Below the pieces are notes generated by a model. That model searched no databases. It worked only from the letters and a program-made list of their open reading frames with translations, and was not told the DNA's origin. This document shows, piece after piece, positions 35,902 to 45,900 of a stretch of 64,000 nt of DNA. The position numbers were made by a program, and so were the translations under genes. The DNA comes from Leptolyngbya sp. FACHB-8 (lineage in GTDB: Bacteria; Cyanobacteriota; Cyanobacteriia; Elainellales; Elainellaceae). The stretch covers positions 1 to 64,000 of the forward strand of contig NZ_JACJOO010000016.1 of the NCBI RefSeq assembly GCF_014695575.1. Direction: 5' to 3'. Every line of letters begins with the position of its first letter. Position 1 is the first letter of the stretch.

Positions 35902-38900
35902 ATGAAATCCGATCCCTCCGCTAAAGCTGAAAGTCCAGCGATGAACGATGAATTGGCGGCGTGTCAGACCATGCAGGATCTTGAACGGCGTCGGTATCTC
36001 GATTCATCCGAAATGGCCTTGGATGGGCACCTGCTAACCGACCAGAATGGTCTGATTCTGGAAGCAGATGCTGCTGCTGCTATTTTGATGGGCAGCTCGC
36101 AAACGGAGTTGATTGGTCAGCCCTTACTCAACTTTGTATCGTTTCGAGCGCAAGAAGCTTTTCGGGCCCGTTTGTCCCTGGTGCGACCTATCCAGTGCTG
36201 GGAAACGGTAATTAAACCGCGAGAAACCCCTGAATTTCCAATCATGGTGGCGCTTAGCCGACTTGAACAGCCACAAAATTCTGAAGTTGCCCTTTGCTGG
36301 CTGCTGCATGATATTCGCCACCGCCAACGGGTAGAACAGCAGCTTCAGTCGGCCTGTGATGGTTTAGAACAGCTGGTTGTTGAACGCGCTGTTGCTTTAG
36401 AGAATGCGGTTGATGGAATCTCCCGGCTGGACCCTCAGGGGTATTACATCTCCGTGAATAAAGCTTATGCCAGAATGCTGTGTTATTCCCAGAATGAACT
36501 GATTGGAATGAATTGGGAAGCCACGGTTCATCCTGGTGATCTGGATGCTATGAGAAGGGCCTACCAGAAAATGTTGGAGGATGGCAAGGTTACTGTTGAC
36601 GCTAGAGGCCTCCGAAAGGACGGCTCCCTGTTTTACAAACAGTTGGATATGGTGGCCTGTTATGACGACCAGCAGCATTTCATTGGGCATTACTGCTTCA
36701 TGAAAGATGTGAGCGATCGCCGTCAACGGGAATCCCTCCTCAACAGCATCTACCAAAATGCTGCCCAGGCTATCTTTCTGCTGGATGTTACCCCTGATGG
36801 AAATTTTCGCTATTTTGATTTCAATCCCCTGGCAGAACAGTTTGGAAACGTAACCAATGACCAATTGCGAGGCAAAACTCCTGAGGAACTATTTGGGGAC
36901 GCGATTGGCGCAAAATTGCGGCGAAATTATGAACGTTGCCTTCAGCAGGGAACCGTTGTTACCTACGAGGAATGTAACGAGTTTGAGGCAATGCCCCGCT
37001 GGACATTGACGACCCTATCCCCGCAATACAATGAACAGGGGCAGATTTATCGCATTATTGGTACAGCCGTTGATATTAGCGATCGCAAACAGGCTGAAAT
37101 CGCGCTACAGAAGCAGCTGGCCTCGGAACAACTAATGTCTGAGGTGACACAGTACATTCGGCAATCTCTGGATGTTAATGATGTGTTTAGCCGTACGGTG
37201 GAACGGATTCGGCAGCTCCTGAACACAGATCGGGTCGTGATTTTTCGCTTTGAGCCCGATGGGCAGGGGCGTGTTGTGATGGAATCGGTGGGGGAGGCAT
37301 GGGCATCCATTCTTTCGATGGCCATTTTCGACTCCTGTTTTTATGAGCGCTACACCGAAGCATATCGCCAGGGGCGTGTTTCTACCATTTCAGATGTTTA
37401 TGAGGGGGTAATAAACCCCTGCTATGTAGAACTGCTAGAAACCTTTGAAGCTCGGGCCAGTATGGTTGTCCCTATTCTGCAAGGCGAATACCTGTGGGGC
37501 TTACTGATTGCCCATCAATGTTCTGGCCCACGGCATTGGCAAGCAGATGAAATTCACCTATTTCAGCATCTAGCGGCTCAGGTAGGGATCGCTATTCAAC
37601 AATCTGAACTCTATCAGCAGACCCGGCAGGAACTGGTCACACGACAACGGGTGCAAGCAGCCCTTCAGGAGAGCGAGGAGCGTTTCCGGGCGCTGCTCGA
37701 TAACTCCCCAACGGTGATTTACATGATCGATGCTCAAAATCGTCACATTCTGGTAAATCAGCGCTACGCCGAATGTGTGGGAAGCACGGCGGAGAAATTG
37801 CAGGGAAAGAGTATTTATGATTTTTGGCCTCAGGAAATAGCAGATCGGTTTGCCGCCCAAAATCAACAGCTGCTGGAGGGCAATGAACTCTTACAGGTAG
37901 AAGAAGGGATTCCTTTAGAGGACGGCATCCTCCATAGCTTCTACACGGTCAAGTTTCCCCTACGGGATAGTTCCGGAAAGCCCTATGCAATTTGTGGCAT
38001 CTCGACAGACATCACTGAGATGAAGCAATTGGAAGCTCAGTTTTATCGGGCTCAACGGCTGGAAAGTTTAGGAACGTTAGCCAGTGGCATTGCCCATGAT
38101 TTGAATAATGTATTTACGCCAATTTTGGCGATCGCCCACCTATTAGGAACGCAAAAGCGCTATCTGGATGGGCAATTTCCTGAGCTGTTGCAAATTCTGT
38201 CTAACAGTGCGAATCGTGGAGCGGCTCTGGTTAAGCAGGTTCTATCTTTCAGCCGGGGAACGGAAGGTAAGCGCCTTTCACTTCAGGTCGAGAACGTGCT
38301 GCAAGAAATTGTGCAAATCATCCAGCAAACGTTGCCGAAATCCATTCGAATCCAGTGGAAACAACCTGTTCAGCTTCTCAATGCAGTTCATGCAGATCCC
38401 ACTCAACTCCATCAGGTTTTTATTAATCTGTGTGTTAATGCCAGTGACGCTATGCCCCAAGGCGGAACCCTAACCCTTGAAGTTGAAAACTGCTGCATTG
38501 ACTCGGGATACGCTCAAATGAACCTGGATGCGCAGCCGGGCAGCTACGTCGTAACTACTATTACCGATACCGGAACTGGCATTCCTAAACATTTAATAGA
38601 GCGTATTTTTGACCCATTTTTTACAACCAAGGAGGTAGGAAAAGGAACGGGTCTGGGCTTATCAACCGTGTTAGGAATTGTTAGAAACCACGGTGGATTT
38701 ATTCGGGTTCGTAGTGAACCCGGTCAGGGAACAGAGTTTCAGATTTACCTACCCGCACTTGAAGGAACAACAGCCCCGGAAGCGGACGTAGAAGAAGCTC
38801 TACCCCAGGGGCAGGGGGAGATGATTCTGCTTGTAGACGATGAGCTGGCTGTTCAGCAGGTTGTTAAAACGGTGCTGGAAGACTGTGGCTACCGTACTTT

Positions 38901-39171
38901 GACCGCTACCGATGGGGCGGAAGCGATCGCCCTCTACAGGGAGCATCAACACGATATTAACCTTGTTCTCCTTGATCTGATGATGCCTAACATGGATGGG
39001 CTAACCGTTATTTGTACCTTGCGCCAGATCAATCCTCAGGTTCAAATCATTGCGTCAAGCGGTTTACCGGCCAACAAAAACAGTGCTGTCGCTGCAGGGG
39101 CACAAGTATTCTTATCGAAGCCCTATGACACTCAGGAATTACTCAAATCGATTCAGCAGTTGGATTTATAA
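35902..39171 (+). CDS. Hybrid histidine kinase with DXCF-type GAF (PAS-PAS-PAS-GAF-PAS-HK-REC)
   Basis: About 1089 residues, cytoplasmic (no membrane helix). Three PAS domains lie at roughly residues 30-400, a GAF at ~415-580, another PAS at ~590-700, HisKA with phospho-His in GIAHDLNN, HATPase_c (NASDAMPQGG, DTGTGIP, GTGLGLSTV) and a C-terminal receiver (LLVDDE, LLDLMMPNMDG, LSKPYD). In the GAF, Cys479 (DSCF) and Cys507 (NPCY) are 28 residues apart, as in DXCF cyanobacteriochromes; Tyr replaces the usual His after the second Cys. A bound bilin would make it a violet/blue-green light sensor, which is inference. The frame opens at TTG 35869; ATG 35902 is preferred. Convergent with the response regulator gene. 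Confidence 0.9.
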   Translation: MKSDPSAKAESPAMNDELAACQTMQDLERRRYLDSSEMALDGHLLTDQNGLILEADAAAAILMGSSQTELIGQPLLNFVSFRAQEAFRARLSLVRPIQCWETVIKPRETPEFPIMVALSRLEQPQNSEVALCWLLHDIRHRQRVEQQLQSACDGLEQLVVERAVALENAVDGISRLDPQGYYISVNKAYARMLCYSQNELIGMNWEATVHPGDLDAMRRAYQKMLEDGKVTVDARGLRKDGSLFYKQLDMVACYDDQQHFIGHYCFMKDVSDRRQRESLLNSIYQNAAQAIFLLDVTPDGNFRYFDFNPLAEQFGNVTNDQLRGKTPEELFGDAIGAKLRRNYERCLQQGTVVTYEECNEFEAMPRWTLTTLSPQYNEQGQIYRIIGTAVDISDRKQAEIALQKQLASEQLMSEVTQYIRQSLDVNDVFSRTVERIRQLLNTDRVVIFRFEPDGQGRVVMESVGEAWASILSMAIFDSCFYERYTEAYRQGRVSTISDVYEGVINPCYVELLETFEARASMVVPILQGEYLWGLLIAHQCSGPRHWQADEIHLFQHLAAQVGIAIQQSELYQQTRQELVTRQRVQAALQESEERFRALLDNSPTVIYMIDAQNRHILVNQRYAECVGSTAEKLQGKSIYDFWPQEIADRFAAQNQQLLEGNELLQVEEGIPLEDGILHSFYTVKFPLRDSSGKPYAICGISTDITEMKQLEAQFYRAQRLESLGTLASGIAHDLNNVFTPILAIAHLLGTQKRYLDGQFPELLQILSNSANRGAALVKQVLSFSRGTEGKRLSLQVENVLQEIVQIIQQTLPKSIRIQWKQPVQLLNAVHADPTQLHQVFINLCVNASDAMPQGGTLTLEVENCCIDSGYAQMNLDAQPGSYVVTTITDTGTGIPKHLIERIFDPFFTTKEVGKGTGLGLSTVLGIVRNHGGFIRVRSEPGQGTEFQIYLPALEGTTAPEADVEEALPQGQGEMILLVDDELAVQQVVKTVLEDCGYRTLTATDGAEAIALYREHQHDINLVLLDLMMPNMDGLTVICTLRQINPQVQIIASSGLPANKNSAVAAGAQVFLSKPYDTQELLKSIQQLDL

Positions 39172-39219
39172 GCCTTTGCCACACTGATAAACATTCAACC
39201 GAGGCATATGAGAATCGGG

Positions 39220-40362
39220 TTATCGGCTCGTTTTGAACCAGACGCGGGTGCGAGCCAGGAGTTCAGGCCCTACGATAGGATAATTGACAAAATCGCTGGC
39301 TCCGGCTGCAAATACTTGCTCGATGACAGTGGCGTTGGAGCCGTGGAGCAGCATGAGGATGGGCAAGTTTTGCCAGGGTGGTGTCCGGCGAATTTGCTGA
39401 CAAAGCTCAAGGTTGGCCTTGAGCTTGCCATCAACCGTGCTATCCAGAATGAAGAGACGGGGATCATACGTGGTTGCTGTTGTCCAAATATGGGTTAAAT
39501 CGGTAACCATCGCCACCTGGAAATTGTGAGGCTCTAGTAATGCTTTAATTTGGGCTGCTGTGTCAGGGGATGGGGTGATGACCAGGGTCGCCTGTTCAGT
39601 GCGTGTTGGCTCTGCATCCTGTTGTAGCTGACGCGTCTTTGGGGGCGATGGAGACAACGTTGTTGGAGTGGGCGGCGTTGACACCGACTCTAATGGTTTG
39701 AGCCGATATCCAACCCGGTAAAGGGTTTCAATAAAATCTCCGGGAGCCCCTGCTGTGCTTAATTTTCGACGTAACTCTTTGATATGAACGCGGACGGTTT
39801 CTTCTCCTGGATTTTCAGCAGCTGTCCAAGCATGTTCCAGAATAATTTTGGAGCTCAAGATGCGTTGGCTATTCCGCAAAAATAGCTCTAGAATGGCAAA
39901 TTCTTTCGGGGTAAGGGCAAGAGGCTGAGTGCCATAGATGGCTGTATGCCCAACGGGATCAAGTTGAAGACTGGCCCAGGTAAAGGTTGTTTGGGTGACA
40001 ACAGATCCCCGTCGTAGTAGGGCCTGAACACGGGCAATCAACTCTTCGGGATCAAAGGGCTTAACCACGTAGTCATCTGCACCGTTGTTGAGGGCGATCG
40101 CTTTCTGCTGTGTATCATTCTGCCCAGTCAGCAGCAGAATTGGCATGGAGTAACCTTGAGACCGAAGTCGCTGACATAACTCAATACCATTGATGTCGGG
40201 TAATAGGACGTCGAGCACAATCAAATCATATTCAAAAGCTGAAAGCATTTGAGAAGCGTTTTCAGCATTAGAAGATAGATCTACAAAGTAATTATTAGTT
40301 GAAAGCAAAACCCCTAAAGTTTTTGCCACCAAGGAGTCATCCTCTACAACAAGAATCTTCAT
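39220..40362 (-). CDS. OmpR-type response regulator with second pseudo-receiver
   Basis: About 380 residues. An N-terminal receiver (ILVVEDDSLVAK, Asp in LIVLDVLLPDING, Lys in VVKPFDPEEL) is followed by a winged-helix DNA-binding domain (LTPKEFAILELFLRN, VRVHIKELRRKL, ETLYRVGYRLK). A Pro/Thr linker (~230-260) leads to a second receiver-like domain. There FILDSTVDG retains an Asp, but the acidic pair (ITPSPD) and the Lys (VNYPIV) are not conserved, so it is probably not phosphorylated. The frame opens at TTG 40398; ATG 40362 (MKILVVEDD) fits the family. It lies 48 bases from the end of the hybrid kinase gene, convergent, and may be a signalling partner. Confidence 0.92.
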   Translation of the reverse strand: MKILVVEDDSLVAKTLGVLLSTNNYFVDLSSNAENASQMLSAFEYDLIVLDVLLPDINGIELCQRLRSQGYSMPILLLTGQNDTQQKAIALNNGADDYVVKPFDPEELIARVQALLRRGSVVTQTTFTWASLQLDPVGHTAIYGTQPLALTPKEFAILELFLRNSQRILSSKIILEHAWTAAENPGEETVRVHIKELRRKLSTAGAPGDFIETLYRVGYRLKPLESVSTPPTPTTLSPSPPKTRQLQQDAEPTRTEQATLVITPSPDTAAQIKALLEPHNFQVAMVTDLTHIWTTATTYDPRLFILDSTVDGKLKANLELCQQIRRTPPWQNLPILMLLHGSNATVIEQVFAAGASDFVNYPIVGPELLARTRVWFKTSR

Positions 40363-41021
40363 GGCTGGACCCCCATTGGAAGTACTCGCTTGATTCAAGA
40401 ACTATTGAGGAAGACCCAGCATATTCCCCAGAAGAAGCAAAAGTGGTGAGATGCTTAAAAAACAAGAAAATAAGATAGAATGATAAGATTTTTTCGAGCA
40501 GTTTACTAAACTAAAACACCTGTTAAAAGAAGCCCATCATTCGTGGGATGAATAATTGACTTACTCAGCAAAGCTACGCCAGAAGAAACTTCCACAGACA
40601 CTGGGCCCAAGAATTCTACTTAGCTTAACTCTGCTAACTTCCGCTGAAACATGCCTAAGCTTCTCAAAAACTAAACGGTAGTAGAATCACAACTGCTTCA
40701 TACACCGTTCAGATTTAGTAGCAAATCTAACCATTTATATTTTAATCTGAACAAATACAGGAGGCATGTTAAGAAAATTAAAGTGTACCCTGCTCTTCAC
40801 GCTTCTTTTACAACTTATGGCCAAGAATGGCGACAACCCATCAAAACTTCTCGGTGACTGATGCAGAGAAACTTATTTGCCTCCTTTGCTTAAGTTTTTT
40901 GTAAGCTGTTTTCCTTTGCTTTCCTGAAACCAGGATTCGTGATGGGTCAGCTTGGGCTGGATAACGTTGCTATCAGAATCATGCTCCTGTTCGAACCCTA
41001 GCCGTTTAGTCAGATGTAACC
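40363..41021. other. Divergent intergenic spacer
   Basis: 659 bases between the minus-strand regulator and the plus-strand PAS gene. No gene, RNA or repeat recognised; presumably carries promoters for both. Confidence 0.4.
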
Positions 41022-41504
41022 ATGTCTAACATCTCTGAAGTTTGCCCCCCAAATACTTCCCCTACGCTGCTTTTGCATACGCTTGAGCATCTAAAACAGT
41101 ATTGTCAATCTGATGCTGATGCCACCCAGAGCAGCATCTACATTTACGATCTGGCGTCTCAGTGCAACACGTATTCCAGTAGCTCTTTGGGTGCCATGCT
41201 GGGCTATTCGGATCAGGAGATGCACTCAATGGGAGCAATGGGTCTGGCTCAACTCATTCATCCATCTGATTTGGATGCTCTATCTGCCCATTTTCAACGC
41301 CTTTTCACATTGGCTGACGGAGAAGTCATTTCCATTGAGTACCGGATGAAGCGAGCGGATGGGACTTGGTGCTGGTTGCGATCGCAGGAAACACCGATGG
41401 CGATGGTAGATGATGCTCCGTTACAGGTTTTAGGGTTGATCCAAAATATCAATCACCAGAAATCTATCCTGCCATTCAGTGATTTTCTTTCGCTCATGGT
41501 TTAA
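41022..41504 (+). CDS. Single-domain PAS protein
   Basis: 160 residues, essentially one PAS fold-3 domain at ~40-145: SSLGAMLGYSDQEMHSMGAM, IHPSDLDALSAHFQRLFTLADGEVISIEYRMKRADGTWCWLRSQETPM and QVLGLIQNIN. No output domain, so it should act by binding a partner. The N-terminal ~35 residues include a short helix (LLHTLEHLKQYCQ). ATG at 41022. It is followed, in the same direction, by the zinc-ribbon, receiver and HetP-family genes. Confidence 0.85.
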   Translation: MSNISEVCPPNTSPTLLLHTLEHLKQYCQSDADATQSSIYIYDLASQCNTYSSSSLGAMLGYSDQEMHSMGAMGLAQLIHPSDLDALSAHFQRLFTLADGEVISIEYRMKRADGTWCWLRSQETPMAMVDDAPLQVLGLIQNINHQKSILPFSDFLSLMV

Positions 41505-41721
41505 CCACGAATCAACTCTAGACGTAGAACAGGCTTACCTGCGTCTACACTCATTGACCTACTACTTTTTTAAGAAAATTATCCTTCGTCATCCTGGGTT
41601 TGTGCCTTCCAGAAAACGAAAGCCGTCATTCACCCTGTTTATAAAAAACACAAGCACATTCTACGTGCTGTGTTTTTCTTCAATTTTTTTCATGTAAATA
41701 CCCTTAAAAAACAATGTTGTG

Positions 41722-41886
41722 ATGCCTACTTGTCCTTGCTGTTCGGAAGTATTACTTCTTCACGTTCGCTCAAATAAAACCTACTGGTTTTGCCGACGCT
41801 GTTGGCAAATAATGCCAATTTTGAGCTTAAAGAATCCCCTTAAATGGCCGCATAGAGATTGTTGTTTGATCCAGGATTGTGGGTAG
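41722..41886 (+). CDS. 54-residue zinc-ribbon protein
   Basis: A short frame with ATG at 41722 and TAG at 41884-41886. It begins MPTCPCCSEVLLLHV and continues with YWFCRRCWQIMPIL, giving two CxxC-type knuckles that would bind one zinc, with a basic aromatic second knuckle. I recall similar very short proteins in other cyanobacteria, but their function is unknown. A second pair of Cys (RDCCLIQDC) follows near the C-terminus. No clear Shine-Dalgarno sequence. It lies 55 bases before the single-domain response regulator, suggesting one transcript. Confidence 0.65.
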   Translation: MPTCPCCSEVLLLHVRSNKTYWFCRRCWQIMPILSLKNPLKWPHRDCCLIQDCG

Positions 41887-41941
41887 AGACAACAGAAATC
41901 TGTTCAGCTGCATCCTTTTATTTGTTCTTAACGCTGAGGTC

Positions 41942-42286
41942 ATGAGAAAAATCCTCATCATTGATGAAAACTCTGTCTTTCGCCTATTATTGGCTGATTT
42001 TCTGTCGTTTCAAGGATTTAATGTAATGACAGCCGAATCGGGCCAGGATGGCTTAGATATTGCTCAAAAGCACCATCCAGACATGGTTTTTTGTGATGTT
42101 GATATGCCTGGGATGACTGGATTTGAAATACTGGATAGGATACGCAGCGACCAGCAAACAGCAAATATTTCATTCTTCTTTTTAACAGCCGAGCCAAAAA
42201 TTGAGAAGCAGGTTTGGAGAAGAGCTAATGGCTTCCTGAAGAAGCCAATCGATTTTGACGAATTGAATCAGATACTTGTTACTTAA
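41942..42286 (+). CDS. Single-domain response regulator
   Basis: 114 residues, a stand-alone CheY-like receiver. The acidic pocket (ILIIDEN), phosphoacceptor Asp (MVFCDVDMPGMTG), Thr (FFFLTAE) and Lys (GFLKKPIDFDEL) are all present, so it can probably be phosphorylated. It has no output domain and must act on a partner protein. GAGG three bases before ATG 41942 supports this start; the frame is open 21 codons further upstream through the end of the zinc-ribbon gene. The HetP-family gene starts 46 bases downstream. Confidence 0.9.
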   Translation: MRKILIIDENSVFRLLLADFLSFQGFNVMTAESGQDGLDIAQKHHPDMVFCDVDMPGMTGFEILDRIRSDQQTANISFFFLTAEPKIEKQVWRRANGFLKKPIDFDELNQILVT

Positions 42287-42332
42287 AAGTCTGTGCTTCT
42301 TCCTGTCCTTTTCCTTTTGAATGGAGGTGTGA

Positions 42333-42620
42333 ATGTTACCCCAGTTATCTAACCTCAACGACATAAAGGATGGTCATCATCATGCTGATAAAACTTTAAG
42401 TGCGGAACAATTTGAACAGATTGTGACCGCTATTTTAGAAGGTAAATATTCCTGGGCATGTGTTTTAATGCTTCGCTTTGGAGGTTATAACCCTATGCAA
42501 TATATCCCCTATCGAACCTATAAACGATTAATTCGAGATAATAAAATCAAACAGAGTATAAAGCAGCAAAATTTTCATGGAAATGATACCCCCAGGTATC
42601 CTCACATTCGCTTTCATTAG
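42333..42620 (+). CDS. HetP-family protein
   Basis: 95 residues. The core EQFEQIVTAILEGKYSWACV, RFGGYNPMQYIPYRTYKRL is the HetP domain. In Anabaena, HetP and its paralogues control commitment to heterocyst differentiation, but homologues also occur in cyanobacteria that do not form heterocysts, where their role is unknown. The N-terminal 20 residues and basic His-rich tail are variable. GGAGG five bases before ATG 42333 is a strong ribosome binding site. The TAG stop (42618-42620) is the first triplet of a family 2 repeat. Gene order suggests co-transcription with the receiver. Confidence 0.9.
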   Translation: MLPQLSNLNDIKDGHHHADKTLSAEQFEQIVTAILEGKYSWACVLMLRFGGYNPMQYIPYRTYKRLIRDNKIKQSIKQQNFHGNDTPRYPHIRFH

Positions 42621-42800
42621 AGCCTGCTTTAAAGGGTTCAGGACTTACGCAAGTTCGCTATCTGTAGTACATTTATGTTGTGGGTGGGGTGCAAAGCACC
42701 CCACCCACAACATAAATGCGTAAGTCTTAGGGTTGTGTTTTTGTGTGCTTTGCACACGAAAACACAACCCTTTCAGCAAGCTTTAAAACACGTCTTAAGC
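42618..42800. repeat. Family 2 hairpin repeat (copy D), split by a miniature element
   Basis: The left end TAGAGCCTGCTTTAAAGGGTT (the first three bases are the hetP stop) stops at 42638 and resumes at 42730 with GGGTTGTG. A 20-bp stem follows (42729-42748 with 42752-42771, TTT loop), then CTTTCAGCAAGCTTTAAAAC. Removing 42639-42734 restores an arrangement nearly identical to copy C at 30006. Confidence 0.82.
42639..42729. mobile_element. 91-bp MITE-like element with 5-bp target duplication
   Basis: Terminal inverted repeats CAGGACTTACGCA and TGCGTAAGTCTTA match at 11 of 13 positions. Inside is a perfect 23-bp stem (42670-42692 with 42696-42718) with an AAA triloop. It is bordered by GGGTT on both sides (42634-42638 and 42730-42734), as expected for a transposase-generated duplication. 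It has no coding capacity. Confidence 0.78.
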
Positions 42801-42853
42801 TTAACTAAGGAGAAACTGAAACGGCTATTTCTGCATACATGAAGTGCACTTAA

Positions 42854-42914
42854 GGAGATTTCCAACAATGAAATTACCCCCAATATCCTGGGTAAATTCT
42901 TAGGCAGAAACCTC
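42854..42914. repeat. Dispersed element, family 4 (without hairpin)
   Basis: Shares GGAGATTTCCA, AAATTACC, GGGTAAATTCT and GCAGA with 29478-29577 in the same order, but has only a short centre (AATATCCT) where the other copy has a 51-base hairpin. It ends 12 bases beyond the 3' end of the minus-strand kinase gene. Confidence 0.75.
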
Positions 42915-42926
42915 CTAAAAATGACC

Positions 42927-45900
42927 TTAACCTTCTAAGGGGATCTGTAGGATAAATTGAGTACGCTGATTACCACTTTCTACCCAGATCGTCCCTCCCA
43001 ATTGTTCTATCAATTTCTTGACCAGAGCCAACCCCAAGCCTGTTCCACCGTGTTTCCAGGGGTCATTATTGGGGATGCGGTAGAACTTATCGAAGATGCG
43101 ATCGCGTTCCTCTGGTGGAATTTCTACCCCTGAATTGGTGACCTTGATATGGATCTGGGAGACACCATGAGCATCTGCAAAGGGAGAGACTGAAATGGAG
43201 ATTGTTTCCTGGGGAGGGGTGTACTTGAAGGCATTGTGCAGTAACTCGGTGAGTGCCCGCTCCAGATAAGAAAAGTCAGTTGTCAAGGTTGGTAAATCTT
43301 CAGCTATCTGAATTTCTAGCTGTTGATTTTGGTGGAAGGTGCGCTGCGTGAAGGGCTCAGCAACATGGGGAATCCAGTACTGGAGGGGAATAGACGTGAG
43401 GCTGAGTGGTTCGGAACCCGAGTCAATGCGGGCCAAGTCGAGCAGGTCATTGACCAGACTCATTTCACGCTTGCATTCTGTTTGCAAAATTTGGAAATTG
43501 CTACTGATGGCATTCGTTTCAGGCTCAAAAAGCCCTAGAGGACGTAAGCAAATATCCAGCATTTGGAGCGCCATTTGCATGTTGGATATGGGCGTTCGCA
43601 ACTCGTGGGATACGGTACTGAGGAAATCATCTTTGAGTTGATTCAGCCGGGCCAGTTCCTCCACCTGAGTTTGGGCTGCCCGGTACAGGCGGGATTGCCG
43701 AAGGGCGATCGCACACTGATTGGCTACCTGCTTCACCAGTCGCACCTCGGCAACATCAAAGAGAGCATCGGCGGGTTTGAATAGCCAGAGATCACCCAAT
43801 ACTCCCTGATCATCCACAATGGGACAAGCCAACACCGACAGAAGCGCTTCATGGGATCGTAGGGGATTAGGAACCACGTCACAGAATTGACAGACTTGTC
43901 CTTGCAGTAGATGCTTGTAGACTTCCGCGTGGGGAGCAGTGGCGATCGCAAACGTTGCACCCTGAGCCGAAGATAAGGGCCCATTGAATTCGTAGGCGAT
44001 AGTGGAGGTCGTCTGGTCGGCGTTGTAAATGCCCGTATCGCAGCAGATAGTTCCCAACCCTCGGCTCAGTTCCAGCACCGCCGATTGCAAAATTTCCTGT
44101 TCATTCAGGCTGTCGCGCACGCTATCCGTGATGCGTTTGAGAAGGGCTTCAAAATCGAGAGACTGTTGGAGTTGTGCCGTGCGTTCTTGTACTTGATATT
44201 CCAGATGGGCGTTGAGATGCTGTACCTGGCCATATAGCTCGGATTGTTGGATGGCGATCGCCACCTGGGTCGCCAGTTGTAGCAGCAGGTCGCACTCTAA
44301 GGAAGTCCAGTGGCGGGGCCCCTGGCACTGATGGACAACCAATAAACCCCAGAGGGAATCTCCCTGCCAGATGGGTACGACGAGTTTGGCTTTTACCTGA
44401 AGCCGCTCTAGCATCTCAATATGGCAGGGATTCAGGCCAGCGGTATAGATGTCATCCCGGGCTTGAATGGCTTGTTTTGTATAGGCCTGCTCGTGGTGTT
44501 CAATAAAGTAGGTATCTGTAATTTCCAAGTTGAGAATTGAATTCCAGCCTGGGGCTACGGATTCAGTAACCACAATGCCACCCCAATCGGGGTTGAACCG
44601 ATAGACGATCACGCGATCGGTCTGAAGGAACTGGCGTACATCGGTAACGGTAGCACTGAGGATGTCGCCCAAATCCAGGGATTGGCGAATGTGTTGGGCG
44701 ATCGCATAGATCATCCGCTCACGCTCAGCCTGATGGCGTAAATGCGTTTCTGCTTGCTTTTGCGCTGTTATGTCGACAAACGAGGCCACAACAGCGTAGA
44801 TCTGAGATGCTCCTGGCTGTAGTAGGGGCTGTGAATTGATGGAGATCCAGGTGAGGTCTCCACTAGGTTTATAAATTCCCATCACAACATTGCACTGAGG
44901 GTGACCGGTGCGAAGCGTTACCATCGCTGGGTGGGTTTCTCCGGGGAAAGGAGACCCATCCTCGTGAATGGCTTGCCAGCGTGGATCAATGGACGTGCGT
45001 CCCATTATCTGATCCTGCGTCAGCCCTAATATCTCTTCGGCACTGTGGTTACAGGCCGTGATTTGACCGTCGGCTTGCTGCAACACAATCCCTTCGGCCA
45101 TAGTACTAACAACCGAGCGATAACGCTCTTCACTCTCCTGCAACGCGTGGACTAGCGCATTTTTAGATGCGAACTCAGAGGCTAGTTGAATGGATGCGGT
45201 GAGAAAACCCGCCATCAGTTGCAGGGTTTGGGCATCCTGCTCTGAAAAGGCAGCGGGCACTTGGGAAAACACCTTCAGCACGCCAAGACTGTTACCCGCG
45301 GAGAGAAGCGGCACCACAACCATGGAGCGCGCGCCAACGCGACGGCAGGCATCTCGATCCACTCGGGGATCCGTTTCAGTATCGTCACTTTGCAAAATTT
45401 CTTTTGCTGCAATGCAACGCCCCGACAGGCTTGTGGTTCGCTGAATCCGCAGGCCAATGAGATCCGCAGCGGCACCGCTTCCGGCGCGATAAACCAGTTC
45501 GTCTCCTTCCAGTAATTCAACGACCGCTCCGGTGGCTTGCGTCAGAGCCTGGGTTTATTCGGCGATCACAGCCATGACCGCATCCAGGTCGGAATAGTTG
45601 AGGGCAATGTCTTGTTGAACCGTGATAATGGTAGCTAAGCGCTGGGATTTTTCCCGCAATGCGACTTCAGCCTGTTTGAGTTCTGTAATATCAACGGCGT
45701 TACCAATAATGCCTTGAGCGCGATTGTGAGCATCCACCCAGGGTCGAATCACGGTCTGATACCACCGCACTTCCCCGGTAGCCGTCGTAATTTGCTGAAT
45801 CTCTTGCTGAGGTTGGCGGCTATCCATAACCTCCCGGTTGGTTGTCAAAAACTGCTCCAGCTGAGCCGCCTCAAAGTTGGGGTTGAACTCCATCTCGTGT

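Noticed and set aside
42927-45395. An intact 822-residue kinase starting at TTG 45395
   Set aside because: The same frame is open upstream to the TAA at 45555 and encodes the missing half of the GAF domain, so the TTG lies inside the fold.
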